Of a DNA stretch of 64,000 nucleotides, positions 48,890 through 56,912 are shown piece by piece (the first letter of the stretch is position 1; each line of letters starts with the position of its first letter). The notes beneath the pieces are model-generated. The model did not search any database. It saw nothing but the letters and a program-made list of their open reading frames with translations, and was not told the DNA's origin. Origin of the DNA: an uncultured Methanomethylovorans sp. (GTDB taxonomy: Archaea > Halobacteriota > Methanosarcinia > Methanosarcinales > Methanosarcinaceae); NCBI RefSeq assembly GCF_963678545.1, contig NZ_OY782870.1:1550001-1614000 (forward strand), read 5' to 3'. The translations under genes and the position numbers were made by a program.

Positions 48890-50311
48890 TTATCCCTCCA
48901 GTGAACTAACTAGATTCCCACTGCTATCGTAGAGAAAAGCTGTATCACCGTCATTGTTCCAGATGGAATTGCCACTGCCCCAATAGAGTTCTGTTCCGGT
49001 ATTTGTTCCGTCTTCTGTGTGGAGAGTAACTGTTGCACCTGCCTCGAGCTGGAAGGAAGGGAATGTATAAGTGTGTTTATCGCCTTCGTCTCTGATCGCC
49101 CATCCAGTGAGGTCCATGGTTGAAGAGCCTGAATTCTTGATCTTGACCCATTCGTTCTTAAGGTCTAGACCAGTGACATACACTCCTTCATCTGAAGTGC
49201 TTGTTTGAGATGGTTCAGCTGCTGTATCGTCAGAAGTGGATGTTGGTGTTGAATAATAGCTGCTATCTTCACTTTTTGATGTCGAAGTAGTTGTTGTATC
49301 CTCTGTGGGTGCTGTACTGATAGTACTGGTTTGGGTTGGTGCGGTCTTTTCAGTTGTTACTGTATATATGGATCCGTCTGTTGTGATGGTGATCGTTCCA
49401 TGGTAATCTGTTCTGTAAACTGTGGACGCGCTTTGAAGTCTCTCCAGGGTCTCTGCATGAGGATGTCCGTAGTCATTACCTGCACCGACCTCTATAACAC
49501 TGATATCCGGACTAACGGCTGAAATGAACTTTGGTCCTGAACCGGAAGTGCTCGCATGGTGGCCGACTTTAAGGATGTCTGCATTGACATCATAACCTTC
49601 GCTCATTATGCTTGATTCTGCTTCAAGGCCTGCATCTCCCATTAGCAGGAATGATACATCATTGTCTGTGATTTTCAGTACGACAGAGTCTTCATTGAGA
49701 TCCTCGGACTGCTCTTTTCCGGGATTAAGTACTTGGATAGTTACTCCTGGAGCAAAGTCGATGTTTTCTCCTCTTTGAGCTACGTGGAAGGGAATGTTCT
49801 TTGAGTCTATTGTTGTCAGCATGTCTTCGTATGTCTGTGAGGTGTGTGGAACTCCCGAATCAATGAAATTACTTACAGGATATCCGTTTAGTATTGTGAT
49901 GAGGCCACCTATGTGATCTGCGTGGGGATGGGTTGCAACCACATTATCTAGGCTGGACACTCCTTGCTGTTTAAGATATGATGAGACTGTAGAACCCATG
50001 TTCTTTTCACCGGCATCGATGAGCATGGTCTTTCCGGCATATTCAACAAGAATGGAATCACCCTGGCCAACATCTATGAAGTGGACTGTTAGGTTACCGT
50101 TCTGGCTGGCTGAAGAGGTTTGTTCAGTGGCTTGCTGAGATGAAGTTTGTTCAGGTATAGCGTATTGATTGGAGGATGTATTTTCGGTTGCTTGTAATTG
50201 ACTTGTAGAAGCATTTTGTTTATCTATGGGTTGCTCTGATGGGGGCGTAAATATTCCAATGAGTATCAAGACCCCAAAAGCTAACAGTATCAGTTTCAGT
50301 ATTTTATTCAT
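48890..50311 (-). CDS. Secreted ComEC/Rec2-like metallo-beta-lactamase hydrolase with lamin-tail domain
   Basis: 473 aa: N-terminal signal/anchor (residues 3-20), Ser/Thr/Gln-rich spacer, MBL domain starting VHFIDVGQGDS with HPHADH at 128-133, a long Ser/Thr linker (about 325-372), and a C-terminal lamin-tail domain (GVYVTGLDLKNEWVKIKNSG to the end). ComEC-like hydrolases degrade nucleic acids or phosphodiesters outside the cell. Operon with DUF3006. Confidence 0.88.
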   Translation of the reverse strand: MNKILKLILLAFGVLILIGIFTPPSEQPIDKQNASTSQLQATENTSSNQYAIPEQTSSQQATEQTSSASQNGNLTVHFIDVGQGDSILVEYAGKTMLIDAGEKNMGSTVSSYLKQQGVSSLDNVVATHPHADHIGGLITILNGYPVSNFIDSGVPHTSQTYEDMLTTIDSKNIPFHVAQRGENIDFAPGVTIQVLNPGKEQSEDLNEDSVVLKITDNDVSFLLMGDAGLEAESSIMSEGYDVNADILKVGHHASTSGSGPKFISAVSPDISVIEVGAGNDYGHPHAETLERLQSASTVYRTDYHGTITITTDGSIYTVTTEKTAPTQTSTISTAPTEDTTTTSTSKSEDSSYYSTPTSTSDDTAAEPSQTSTSDEGVYVTGLDLKNEWVKIKNSGSSTMDLTGWAIRDEGDKHTYTFPSFQLEAGATVTLHTEDGTNTGTELYWGSGNSIWNNDGDTAFLYDSSGNLVSSLEG

Positions 50312-50422
50312 TTGATTCCACCCAAATTTTAGATGGATGTCTGTTTGAATAAGCTATGATAAGAACTTTGCGAAAAGGTTTAATCAAAATGAAGATTAAA
50401 GAGATACTAGTGAATTTACAGC

Positions 50423-50661
50423 ATTTTAGATACGCTGTCAATTAATACGGTTGGTTTAGATGCTCATGTAGGTTTCTTACATGAAATGAACCCAAGTAAG
50501 AACAGCCTTACTTATGATCTTCAAGAGTCTTTTAGGTTCCTTGTTGACCTTGCAGTAATAACCTGATAGAAACTGAGAAAATTGATACTAAAGACTCCAT
50601 CAGAACTGAAAGTTATTCTTTAAGGCTTAAACCATCTGGGGCTAAGAAAGTAATTCAATGA
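50423..50661 (+). pseudogene. cas1: Fragment of CRISPR-associated cas1
   Basis: The 308-bp gap upstream of the EEP gene holds a piece of Cas1. The first frame reads NTVGLDAHVGFLHEMNPSKN and LTYDLQESFRFLVDLAVI, the Cas1 core. After a one-base deletion near 50564 the next frame reads ETEKIDTKDSIRTESYSLRL and KPSGAKKVIQ, stopping at 50661. Both ends of the gene are missing. No CRISPR array or other cas gene is visible. The fragment overlaps the 3' end of the EEP ORF on the other strand. Confidence 0.8.
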
Positions 50662-51006
50662 GTCCCAAACCTGAGTAACATATTTACCTTTTGAATCTTG
50701 TTGTGACCATATAGCAATTAGATTCAGTTCACTCATATCTTTTAAGTTTGTCACTTTAACCGGAATAGCATATCTGTATTGTTTAGAATAAGAAGTGTGT
50801 ATATCTATGCTGATATTGTTAAAACTGAAAATACCCAATCCCATGTTTTCATTATCTTCACCCCATATTGCCTCATGATAAAATTGTTTATCATATTTAG
50901 TAGGCTTTTCACATTCAGGAATAATTAATAAATCAGGATTATAAGACAAGATTTGATTAATCTTATTTCGAAGTGCTCTATTACAATTCCAAGTTATAAT
51001 GTTCAT
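50620..51006 (-). pseudogene. Truncated endonuclease/exonuclease/phosphatase-family gene
   Basis: The first 115 residues follow the EEP fold, with the catalytic Asn in ITWNCN and Glu in IPECEKP, but the family usually exceeds 230 aa and the C-terminal Asp/His residues are absent. The last codons (YFLSPRWFKP) are merely the antisense of the cas1 fragment, so the gene was cut by the rearrangement that brought cas1 there. It may still be translated but is unlikely to be active. Confidence 0.65.
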
Positions 51007-51046
51007 TATAAAAAAGTAATCTTATGAGTATAAATTATTATTGAAT

Positions 51047-51895
51047 TTATTCCTCTTTTTCTTTTTGCCTTACAACCTCATCAAGCGTTTTGTCATCTTT
51101 ATCTTTCCAAGAAGTCCATCCGTTTGCACTTCTACCTAGAACTACCGCAGCAGCCGTGGATGGAGAGGAAAAGGTAAAATCTTCTTGGAAAACATATACA
51201 CCATTTTCTTCTTTTAGTATTCCTTTTTCCACTAAATTTGCTCTAAACGATGACACACTTTGATGAATAGACGCTGTCTCTGTTACGTTAGATTTAGATC
51301 CTTTGTTTACAATAAAGCCTTCTTCTGTGTATTCACCAACTGCATCAGCATCTTTACTCTTGCAAGAGTACATATGTTTCTTGCTTTTCTTTGTTTGTTC
51401 AAAAATGGGATAGCCAAGGGTTGCCATTATAATCTTTAACTCATCAAAAAAGCGTAAAACAAAATCCCTATCTTGGTCTGTTAAAGATGATTTAGTCGGA
51501 GTATTGTTGTTTTCAAGAGTACATTTATTAATTAATTTAGCCTGCTCACAAGCATGATTTTCAAGATACTTGATATGGGCCTTGTTTAGATTATTCTTTT
51601 CTGAAACAAAGCATATAGCTTGATTCCAAAAATCCTTCTTTTTGTGGTGATCGCTTAAACGAATGGTCAGTATTTCAGATTCACCAACATACACTTGAGG
51701 CTTACCAACTTCATCTTTTTCACCTATCAGGAAGTAAACACCTGGTTGTTCAAGCTCTAATCTTCTTAACCCATCGTCTAATTTCGCTCTGGGGATAGAA
51801 ACCGCTTTGACAATAGAATCAAAGAACTCGCATATCTTGATACCTTGAGGGTTGGCATCTGGCAGGTAAATTGAAATTGTTCTTCCTATTGTCAT
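51047..51895 (-). CDS. GIY-YIG nuclease with DUF4357 domain
   Basis: About 282 aa. GIY-YIG core: GVYFLIG, then VYVGESEILTIRL with the catalytic Arg, and a downstream Glu (YLENHA). C-terminal DUF4357 (SSPSTAAAVVLGRSANGWTSW). I prefer the ATG at 51895 (MTIGRTISIYLPD) because the family starts this way and TGAGG lies upstream; an in-frame ATG at 51940 exists. Such standalone nucleases are common in defence and mobile regions; role unknown. Confidence 0.85.
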   Translation of the reverse strand: MTIGRTISIYLPDANPQGIKICEFFDSIVKAVSIPRAKLDDGLRRLELEQPGVYFLIGEKDEVGKPQVYVGESEILTIRLSDHHKKKDFWNQAICFVSEKNNLNKAHIKYLENHACEQAKLINKCTLENNNTPTKSSLTDQDRDFVLRFFDELKIIMATLGYPIFEQTKKSKKHMYSCKSKDADAVGEYTEEGFIVNKGSKSNVTETASIHQSVSSFRANLVEKGILKEENGVYVFQEDFTFSSPSTAAAVVLGRSANGWTSWKDKDDKTLDEVVRQKEKEE

Positions 51896-52006
51896 GTATT
51901 GAGCCTCAAAATGAACCATATTATTGCTAAACTTTATCACATATTCATTTTATTTGTATAAATATATTGATAAACGTGAATATGAATATAACAAAGGTTG
52001 AATAGA

Positions 52007-53647
52007 ATGTGTGATGAAATATCTTATCATGAACATTTATTTAGTGGTGCTGCGTTGAATTTGGGAAAAACCCACCTGCTTCTCCTAAAGTCAAATTCAG
52101 AAATAGAACAACAAATATGGGATCCACAAACGGAGACGGTTCCTGGAACAACGATTAAATTTTCAAATCGAAAGTTAACTGATTTTGGAAAAGAAGTAAA
52201 TCATGATATTATTCATTGGTGGGTTTTCTATAAAGAAAATGATATCGAAATACTTCTAACAAAAACAAGTTCAACTCTCAATTCTATAAAAAGAATCAGA
52301 GAAGATCTTTTTCTAAATAAAAATACTATTTATGATTCATATGAATCCATTATCAATGATATAAAAAAATTTGCAGAAACACATGATGCCGAAATTACTG
52401 AACTATATGAATATGTTAATTGGCTTAATGAGAAAAGTCTTTATGCGCCAAGTATTTTGTTTACCAGAAAAGTATGGAGATCACCTCGATTAAAATACGA
52501 AAGATATCAGGTAATAACTGATTCTATCGATGAAGATGTTCTAAAAGACTGCACTGAGTTTGCATTAGGTTTAAGAGATGAACCACATGACTATACTCTT
52601 TTAAAGATTTATTATGAAATTGATTATGAAAGATGGGATCAAGATCCTGAAAATCATAGAGGAACACCATTTAATCATAAGGATGTAGTGCCTTTTACCT
52701 TCATCCAAATTCAAAAAAATATATCAACATATTTTAAATATATTTGCAATTCGTTAGAATATATAATTTCTAAAATTGAAGAATACGATGAGACCGTACT
52801 GATTTTGCCTCCTCAAAATATTTATGTTTCTGAAAGAACTAAAAATATTGTTAGAATCGCAACAGTACAAATTGATTTTGAGTTATCTGATGACTTCCCT
52901 CCCAAAATCATTGATCAAGAAACTACAAAAAGTAAAATAAAAAAAGCAATAAGTGAATCAATTTTACATAATGCTGATTTAGTTTGTTTGCCAGAATTGT
53001 CAGTACATGAATCATGGATTCCTGAAATAAAAGATTTATGTAAAGATAAAATAGTAATTGCCGGTGTTAATTACGACAATCAAAAGCATAATGTTTGCAA
53101 ATTAATTTCTAATTTTGCTGAATCAATTACTGATCAATTCAAAATTTATCCTTCTGATTTTGAAGAAGGTGATGAGGTTCAATCAGGAATGGTTTCAGGC
53201 AAAAAAATATTCATTTATCAGACTAAATTTGGAAAGATATCAATCATGATCTGTAGGGATTTTCCAAATTTGAGGCATAATCTTAACGAAAAGGTGGATT
53301 TTTTGTTTGTTCCCTCTTATAACGAAGCAAAAGAAAGATTTCATGAAGATGGACATACCCATGTTCAAAATTATAATTCCTATGTAATAATTGCGAATAC
53401 TGCGATATATGGTGGAACTTCAATCTTTGGAATTGTTAATAAAAAAACAGACTTCAAAAAAATGATTGCAAGAGGATGCAAGGATAAAAACGACAACTCA
53501 TACAAACTTTGTGAGCTAAAAGCTGAAGAAGAAGGAATTATAGTTGCCGATTTCAATTTAGACTATAAAGCTTATCAAGTTCCAACAAAAATAAACCCCT
53601 CTTCTGTGACCAAACCTGTAAAAAACATTCAAAAAATAATCTTCTAA
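52007..53647 (+). CDS. Protein with C-terminal nitrilase (CN-hydrolase) domain and long unknown N-terminus
   Basis: 546 aa. The last 260 residues form a carbon-nitrogen hydrolase with the E-K-C triad: LPELSVHE (Glu near 328), FKIYPSDFEEGDEV (Lys) and MICRDF (Cys near 415). The first 280 residues are unassigned; they lack a reverse-transcriptase YxDD motif, so this is not a DRT1-type RT-nitrilase. Very AT-rich, divergent from the GIY-YIG gene. An in-frame TTG at 51998 is possible. Substrate unknown. Confidence 0.75.
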   Translation: MCDEISYHEHLFSGAALNLGKTHLLLLKSNSEIEQQIWDPQTETVPGTTIKFSNRKLTDFGKEVNHDIIHWWVFYKENDIEILLTKTSSTLNSIKRIREDLFLNKNTIYDSYESIINDIKKFAETHDAEITELYEYVNWLNEKSLYAPSILFTRKVWRSPRLKYERYQVITDSIDEDVLKDCTEFALGLRDEPHDYTLLKIYYEIDYERWDQDPENHRGTPFNHKDVVPFTFIQIQKNISTYFKYICNSLEYIISKIEEYDETVLILPPQNIYVSERTKNIVRIATVQIDFELSDDFPPKIIDQETTKSKIKKAISESILHNADLVCLPELSVHESWIPEIKDLCKDKIVIAGVNYDNQKHNVCKLISNFAESITDQFKIYPSDFEEGDEVQSGMVSGKKIFIYQTKFGKISIMICRDFPNLRHNLNEKVDFLFVPSYNEAKERFHEDGHTHVQNYNSYVIIANTAIYGGTSIFGIVNKKTDFKKMIARGCKDKNDNSYKLCELKAEEEGIIVADFNLDYKAYQVPTKINPSSVTKPVKNIQKIIF

Positions 53648-53772
53648 CAAAAACTATTGTTTTTTGGATTATTAGTCAATAATTTTATGTAGAAACATTC
53701 TAAAATTCGGAGTATCTATTTTTCAGGATACCTATTACCCAAAACAAAAATGTGAGGTATGAGATTCAAGCC

Positions 53773-54015
53773 TTACTCAATCACATGCTCTATCCTGACA
53801 GCCTTCTCGTTTTTAGCCTCAGATACCACTAACTCTGAGCGTACAGTTTTCTCTTTCTGCTCCCTATAATACTTCCCGATGAACTCAGCCAGAGCAATGC
53901 TCACAAGATCAGACATGCTGCTGAAATCTTCACTCTCAACCAATTGATCAGCTTGCTTTTTAAGGTAGGGGCTGACGGTAACATGAATAGATTCTTTGTT
54001 CCTTTTGCTCACCAT
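53773..54015 (-). CDS. Ribbon-helix-helix regulator A, 80 aa
   Basis: The N-terminal ESIHVTVSPYLKKQADQLVESEDFSSMSDLVSIAL pattern is a ribbon-helix-helix DNA-binding domain, followed by a charged tail. A 21-bp inverted repeat lies 5 bp before its start, and it diverges from a second RHH gene, suggesting autoregulation and control of the micro-gene operon. Confidence 0.75.
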   Translation of the reverse strand: MVSKRNKESIHVTVSPYLKKQADQLVESEDFSSMSDLVSIALAEFIGKYYREQKEKTVRSELVVSEAKNEKAVRIEHVIE

Positions 54016-54019
54016 TGTA

Positions 54020-54040
54020 TACTATTGTGACACTATAGTA
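54020..54040. promoter_or_regulatory. Operator-like inverted repeat O1
   Basis: TACTATTGTG-A-CACTATAGTA, 9 of 10 arm positions symmetric, immediately upstream of RHH regulator A. Confidence 0.7.
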
Positions 54041-54059
54041 TAAAAAGAATATCTACACC

Positions 54060-54074
54060 ATAGTTTTACTATAG
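54060..54074. promoter_or_regulatory. Operator-like half-site region O2
   Basis: ATAGT-TTT-ACTAT (54060-54072) plus the half site ACTATAG (54068-54074) shared with O1 and O3. Lies mid-way in the divergent promoter region. Confidence 0.5.
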
Positions 54075-54128
54075 CGTTTCTTTGATACTAATCCCTATAT
54101 ACTGAAAGAGCTTTTCTAATATTATGCC

Positions 54129-54147
54129 ACTATTGTGGCACTATAGT
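54129..54147. promoter_or_regulatory. Operator-like inverted repeat O3
   Basis: ACTATTGTG-G-CACTATAGT repeats O1 (18 of 19 bases identical, differing at the centre) 17 bp before RHH gene B. O1 and O3 bracket the divergent promoters. GCCAC/GTGGC (54126-54139) overlaps as an alternative stem. Confidence 0.7.
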
Positions 54148-54163
54148 ACAAGATGGAACGCAT

Positions 54164-54376
54164 ATGGAAGATATGACAATAGCGTTTAGATGCCCTGTGA
54201 AACTCGCAGAGAAGATTGACGCATATATCGAAAATGGAGAGTACATGAACAGAGGAGACGCAGGCCGTGACCTCGTGCGATTGGGACTACACATGAAAGA
54301 AGAGAGTGACAAACATGGAAACAGAAAAGCATCTGTTAACTGTAACTGCCTCGCCGCTGGTGGAGAGACAGTTTGA
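54164..54376 (+). CDS. Ribbon-helix-helix regulator B, 70 aa
   Basis: MTIAFRCPVKLAEKIDAYI and NRGDAGRDLVRLGLHM fit a CopG-like RHH domain; a Cys-containing tail (CNC) follows. First gene of the micro-gene block; the next ORF (54315) overlaps its 3' end in another frame. Start ATG 54164; ATG 54173 is possible. Confidence 0.7.
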   Translation: MEDMTIAFRCPVKLAEKIDAYIENGEYMNRGDAGRDLVRLGLHMKEESDKHGNRKASVNCNCLAAGGETV

Positions 54377-54458
54377 TATTATGGCAGAATCGAGGAACCT
54401 GTTTTTCAGCAGGCTTAAAGCAGTTGAAATTTGCCAAGCTGTAGCGATGGGTGATTGA
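54315..54458 (+). CDS. Micro-gene 2, 47 aa
   Basis: Helical hydrophilic peptide overlapping the 3' end of RHH gene B. Ends 2 bp before the next ORF. Called from position within a tightly packed operon; no family. Confidence 0.45.
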   Translation: METEKHLLTVTASPLVERQFDIMAESRNLFFSRLKAVEICQAVAMGD

Positions 54459-54460
54459 CC

Positions 54461-54601
54461 ATGCTATCGGAAGAATCCCGTCAGGAAATGCTGGAAGTTT
54501 ACAATAAGAATCCGAAGTTGTGGGATGAGCTGTCTCAAGGTCCTAAGTGTCTGAACACAGGTGTGGCCCAGATTGTAAGAAGGCTGGCAGGAGTTGAATG
54601 A
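54461..54601 (+). CDS. Micro-gene 3, 46 aa
   Basis: Helical peptide (SEESRQEMLEVYNKNPKLWDEL, CLNTGVAQIVRRLAG). Starts 2 bp after the preceding stop. No family. Confidence 0.5.
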   Translation: MLSEESRQEMLEVYNKNPKLWDELSQGPKCLNTGVAQIVRRLAGVE

Positions 54602-54645
54602 TGATGCAAATGAACAACAATTCAACAGCTATGGAGGGTTGAGCA

Positions 54646-54732
54646 ATGTCAAAAAGAATGGCCGTTCCAGAGACACGCTCTACCCATCCATCTACGCAGC
54701 ACGAACAGAAAAAACTTGTGGGGGCACAATAA
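54646..54732 (+). CDS. Micro-gene 4, 28 aa
   Basis: Short peptide whose TAATG stop/start overlap couples it to the next gene. GGAGGGTTGAG lies upstream. Could be a leader peptide only. Confidence 0.35.
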   Translation: MSKRMAVPETRSTHPSTQHEQKKLVGAQ

Positions 54733-54875
54733 TGGTATCCGAAGCAGTTCGTCAGGAATGCAAGCAGGTGTTCGAGAAGTACGGCAGTGCTATCAAAAGA
54801 GCAGAAGCCGCAGGCACCCCCGGAATAGTAGGCATGATCGCAGCCGTCAGAGCAGCCGCAGAAGGTGAGATATGA
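54732..54875 (+). CDS. Micro-gene 5, 47 aa
   Basis: Ala-rich helical peptide (VRQECKQVFEKYGSAIKRAEAAG). The ATG at 54732 is chosen over a longer in-frame TTG (54594) because it overlaps the preceding stop and begins the coding-like part. Ends in an ATGA overlap with the next gene. Confidence 0.5.
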   Translation: MVSEAVRQECKQVFEKYGSAIKRAEAAGTPGIVGMIAAVRAAAEGEI

Positions 54876-55057
54876 TGGCAGACAGCAACCTCAATGTTCA
54901 GTCAGCATGTTGTGGTACCTGCGACAGCTATCATACTCTGCTACCATCTGGTGAAGTTGCAGTGATGCCTTATTACTGCAGCCTGAAGAAAGAAAACGTT
55001 TATCCGGATGAATGCTGCACAGATCACCCTGCATATACAGGAGGTGTGCCACAGTGA
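54872..55057 (+). CDS. Micro-gene 6, Cys-rich, 61 aa
   Basis: Contains SACCGTCDSYH, YYCSLKKENVYPDECC: six to seven cysteines in zinc- or disulfide-compatible spacing. ATGA overlap with the preceding gene; its own stop overlaps the next GTG start. Confidence 0.6.
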   Translation: MMADSNLNVQSACCGTCDSYHTLLPSGEVAVMPYYCSLKKENVYPDECCTDHPAYTGGVPQ

Positions 55058-55380
55058 ACCAAACAGACCAGCGTCTTGTCAAGGCCTGTCCACTGTGTGG
55101 CTGTAGTGAATTGTACATGCAGACTCGATCACGGCATTACAGGTGTAACAAATGCAAAAATGTATTCCCAAAGTCCAGTGTAACCCTCCGGCCAGGCAAG
55201 CCTCACGGATACGGTGCAAGTCCCAGAATGGTATGTGAAGCCAGGAAGAATAGGATCCGAGAGTACCATGAAGCTAACCCCTGCGCTGGCAAGTACCAGA
55301 TCATGGCTGCGCTCAATGAGACCTATACAATGGTCACAAAGTACATGGAAAGCTTGCCTCAAGCAGAGGTGAGCGCATGA
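55054..55380 (+). CDS. Micro-gene 7, zinc-ribbon DNA-binding-like protein, 108 aa
   Basis: N-terminal zinc ribbon CPLCGCSELY / CNKCKNVF followed by a basic region and a helical C-terminus. GTG 55054 is chosen since CAGGAGGTG lies seven nt upstream and it overlaps the previous stop. Resembles the transposase/IS1-type zinc ribbon, but no catalytic domain follows. Confidence 0.65.
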   Translation: MNQTDQRLVKACPLCGCSELYMQTRSRHYRCNKCKNVFPKSSVTLRPGKPHGYGASPRMVCEARKNRIREYHEANPCAGKYQIMAALNETYTMVTKYMESLPQAEVSA

Positions 55381-55619
55381 GTACTCCAATTAAAGTAACA
55401 CCTGAACAGTATGCTCGCTGGATGGAACATCTTACAGGTGCCGGAAAATGCCGCAACCAAGCATCTACTAATCCAAGGCGCTTAACGCCTGAAAGAGAGG
55501 AAATAATCGTAAAGGCATGGAAAGACAATGAGTGCGTCATTAAAACAACCTGCAGAGTTGTGAAATGCAGTGGAAACACAGTCCGCACAGTTCTAAAAGC
55601 AAGGGGGCTTATCCTATGA
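55377..55619 (+). CDS. Micro-gene 8, helix-turn-helix protein, 80 aa
   Basis: The C-terminal CVIKTTCRVVKCSGNTVRTVLKARG is a resolvase/Hin-like helix-turn-helix. ATGA overlaps both upstream and downstream. Probably DNA-binding. Confidence 0.6.
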   Translation: MSTPIKVTPEQYARWMEHLTGAGKCRNQASTNPRRLTPEREEIIVKAWKDNECVIKTTCRVVKCSGNTVRTVLKARGLIL

Positions 55620-55945
55620 TATGGGAATGTTCAGAGTGTCGCACCAGGGAGAGCACGTACATCCGACCTTGCAGAGCTGACACCGGGGTAAACAGTGTGG
55701 CTCCGAAGTCCTGCTTGTTGGATCCAATGGGTACAAAGTTCAAATGGCAAAAAGTGCCCGAAAAGAAGGCTACACGCAGGAAATTAAGATCAACATCTAT
55801 CCTCTCTCTGAAAGACATTGCCAAAAGATCCAGAGTATGCCCGGACAGCTGGAGCAAACTATGTTCTTCTGATCCACAAATCGACAAAGAAAGTGAAGAG
55901 CTTACCCGAAAAGTAGAACTGATTATTCTGGGGGTGCAGGCATGA
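55616..55945 (+). CDS. Micro-gene 9, 109 aa, N-terminal CxxC motif
   Basis: Begins MIWECSECRTRES with CSEC and a later Cys-containing loop, then a basic, helical region. The ATG at 55616 overlaps the preceding stop (ATGA). No family. Confidence 0.55.
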   Translation: MIWECSECRTRESTYIRPCRADTGVNSVAPKSCLLDPMGTKFKWQKVPEKKATRRKLRSTSILSLKDIAKRSRVCPDSWSKLCSSDPQIDKESEELTRKVELIILGVQA

Positions 55946-56193
55946 TACTCGAAGATGAGCGTATCCTGTTCAAACTTACCATCGATGAAGATGGAAATGC
56001 TAAGCTTGGTTTTCCATTGCCTAAAGTATCATTTGAGATGGATGAAGATAAAATGATACGCTTTTTGGTCGCACTCCAAGTGAATACCGAGATCTGTAAC
56101 ATGATGGAAGATGCCGTGATCACTATAGAAAGCCTAGATCACTATCTTTTTTTCAAAAAACTTAACAAAGCTATGAAAGAGGTAAATGTATGA
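55942..56193 (+). CDS. Micro-gene 10, acidic protein, 83 aa
   Basis: Acidic alpha/beta peptide (ILFKLTIDEDGNAKLGFPLP, MDEDKMIRFLVALQ), no cysteine pair. ATGA overlaps at both ends. Family unknown. Confidence 0.6.
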   Translation: MILEDERILFKLTIDEDGNAKLGFPLPKVSFEMDEDKMIRFLVALQVNTEICNMMEDAVITIESLDHYLFFKKLNKAMKEVNV

Positions 56194-56390
56194 CAGGCCC
56201 TCTTAACGGTACTCGTCCAAAAGCAGGCCTGTGCAGGAAAGTTGGATGTAAGGAGCTGAAAGAACATAGGTGGAAGGCTAACAAATGTGGAAAAAGGTCG
56301 TGGTCCTGTGCTCTTTCTATTGGCCCTGGTTTTCCACATGGCCGAATTCATGGTAATATGTCAAAGTGTCCAAAGGAGACACAAGCATGA
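56190..56390 (+). CDS. Micro-gene 11, basic Cys-containing peptide, 66 aa
   Basis: Basic peptide with CRKVGCKELKEHRW, CGKRSWSC spacing, perhaps a zinc finger. ATGA overlap with both neighbours. Confidence 0.5.
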   Translation: MTGPLNGTRPKAGLCRKVGCKELKEHRWKANKCGKRSWSCALSIGPGFPHGRIHGNMSKCPKETQA

Positions 56391-56524
56391 AGGTATATTG
56401 TGCTGCTGCTCGTATCCAAGCATGTAATAAAAAGTGCGTTGCAGAGTTTGAAGGTACAGATGTACCTGATACTTGCCTGTTTTATAATGCGTTTCCTGTA
56501 GCTTGGGAGGAGGTAGAGGAATGA
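56387..56524 (+). CDS. Micro-gene 12, Cys-containing, 45 aa
   Basis: CAAARIQACNKKC and a later DTCLF. Starts and ends in ATGA overlaps; GGAGGAGG near its end serves as SD for the next gene. Confidence 0.5.
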   Translation: MKVYCAAARIQACNKKCVAEFEGTDVPDTCLFYNAFPVAWEEVEE

Positions 56525-56742
56525 CTAGTGAAATGAGGCGTTTCTCTACTAGTAAAAATATGAGTGTATACCTGCAGCTTACTCGTTGCCGGACAGTTCG
56601 TACTTGCCGTACATGCAGAGGACAGATAAAACAAGGAGAAAAGTACGTAAATGTCAGGATCACACCTGCAGCTCAACCTCGCAAGATCTGCCAGGCCTGT
56701 GCTAAAAAGCTATATCCGGGAGCATTGGAGGCCATGCAATGA
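56521..56742 (+). CDS. Micro-gene 13, zinc-ribbon protein, 73 aa
   Basis: CRTCRGQIKQGEKYVNV and CQACAKKLYPG form a PARP/HNH-like treble-clef zinc finger. ATG 56521 has a strong GGGAGGAGG SD and overlaps the previous stop. Confidence 0.65.
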   Translation: MTSEMRRFSTSKNMSVYLQLTRCRTVRTCRTCRGQIKQGEKYVNVRITPAAQPRKICQACAKKLYPGALEAMQ

Positions 56743-56912
56743 AAACTGTTGCAAGGCCTTGCCCTCTTTGCAGTCAACTCGTTCAGACAAATGAAAGGAG
56801 AACAGTACCACCTAATCTTTATACCTGTCCTCAGTGCGGTGCTGGTCTCTGGCTGATTACCGGAACGTTAGGATATCGTCTTGTTGTCGCTCATGCGGGA
56901 GTGAGAATATGA
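56739..56912 (+). CDS. Micro-gene 14, zinc-ribbon protein, 57 aa
   Basis: CPLCSQL and CPQCGAGLW make a four-Cys ribbon. ATGA overlaps at both ends. No family beyond the ribbon. Confidence 0.6.
   Translation: MKTVARPCPLCSQLVQTNERRTVPPNLYTCPQCGAGLWLITGTLGYRLVVAHAGVRI

Noticed and set aside
50423..50661. CRISPR array near the cas1 fragment
   Set aside because: No regularly spaced direct repeats are visible near the fragment or elsewhere in the window.
52007..53647. DRT1-type reverse transcriptase-nitrilase defence protein
   Set aside because: No YxDD or other reverse-transcriptase motif in the N-terminal half.
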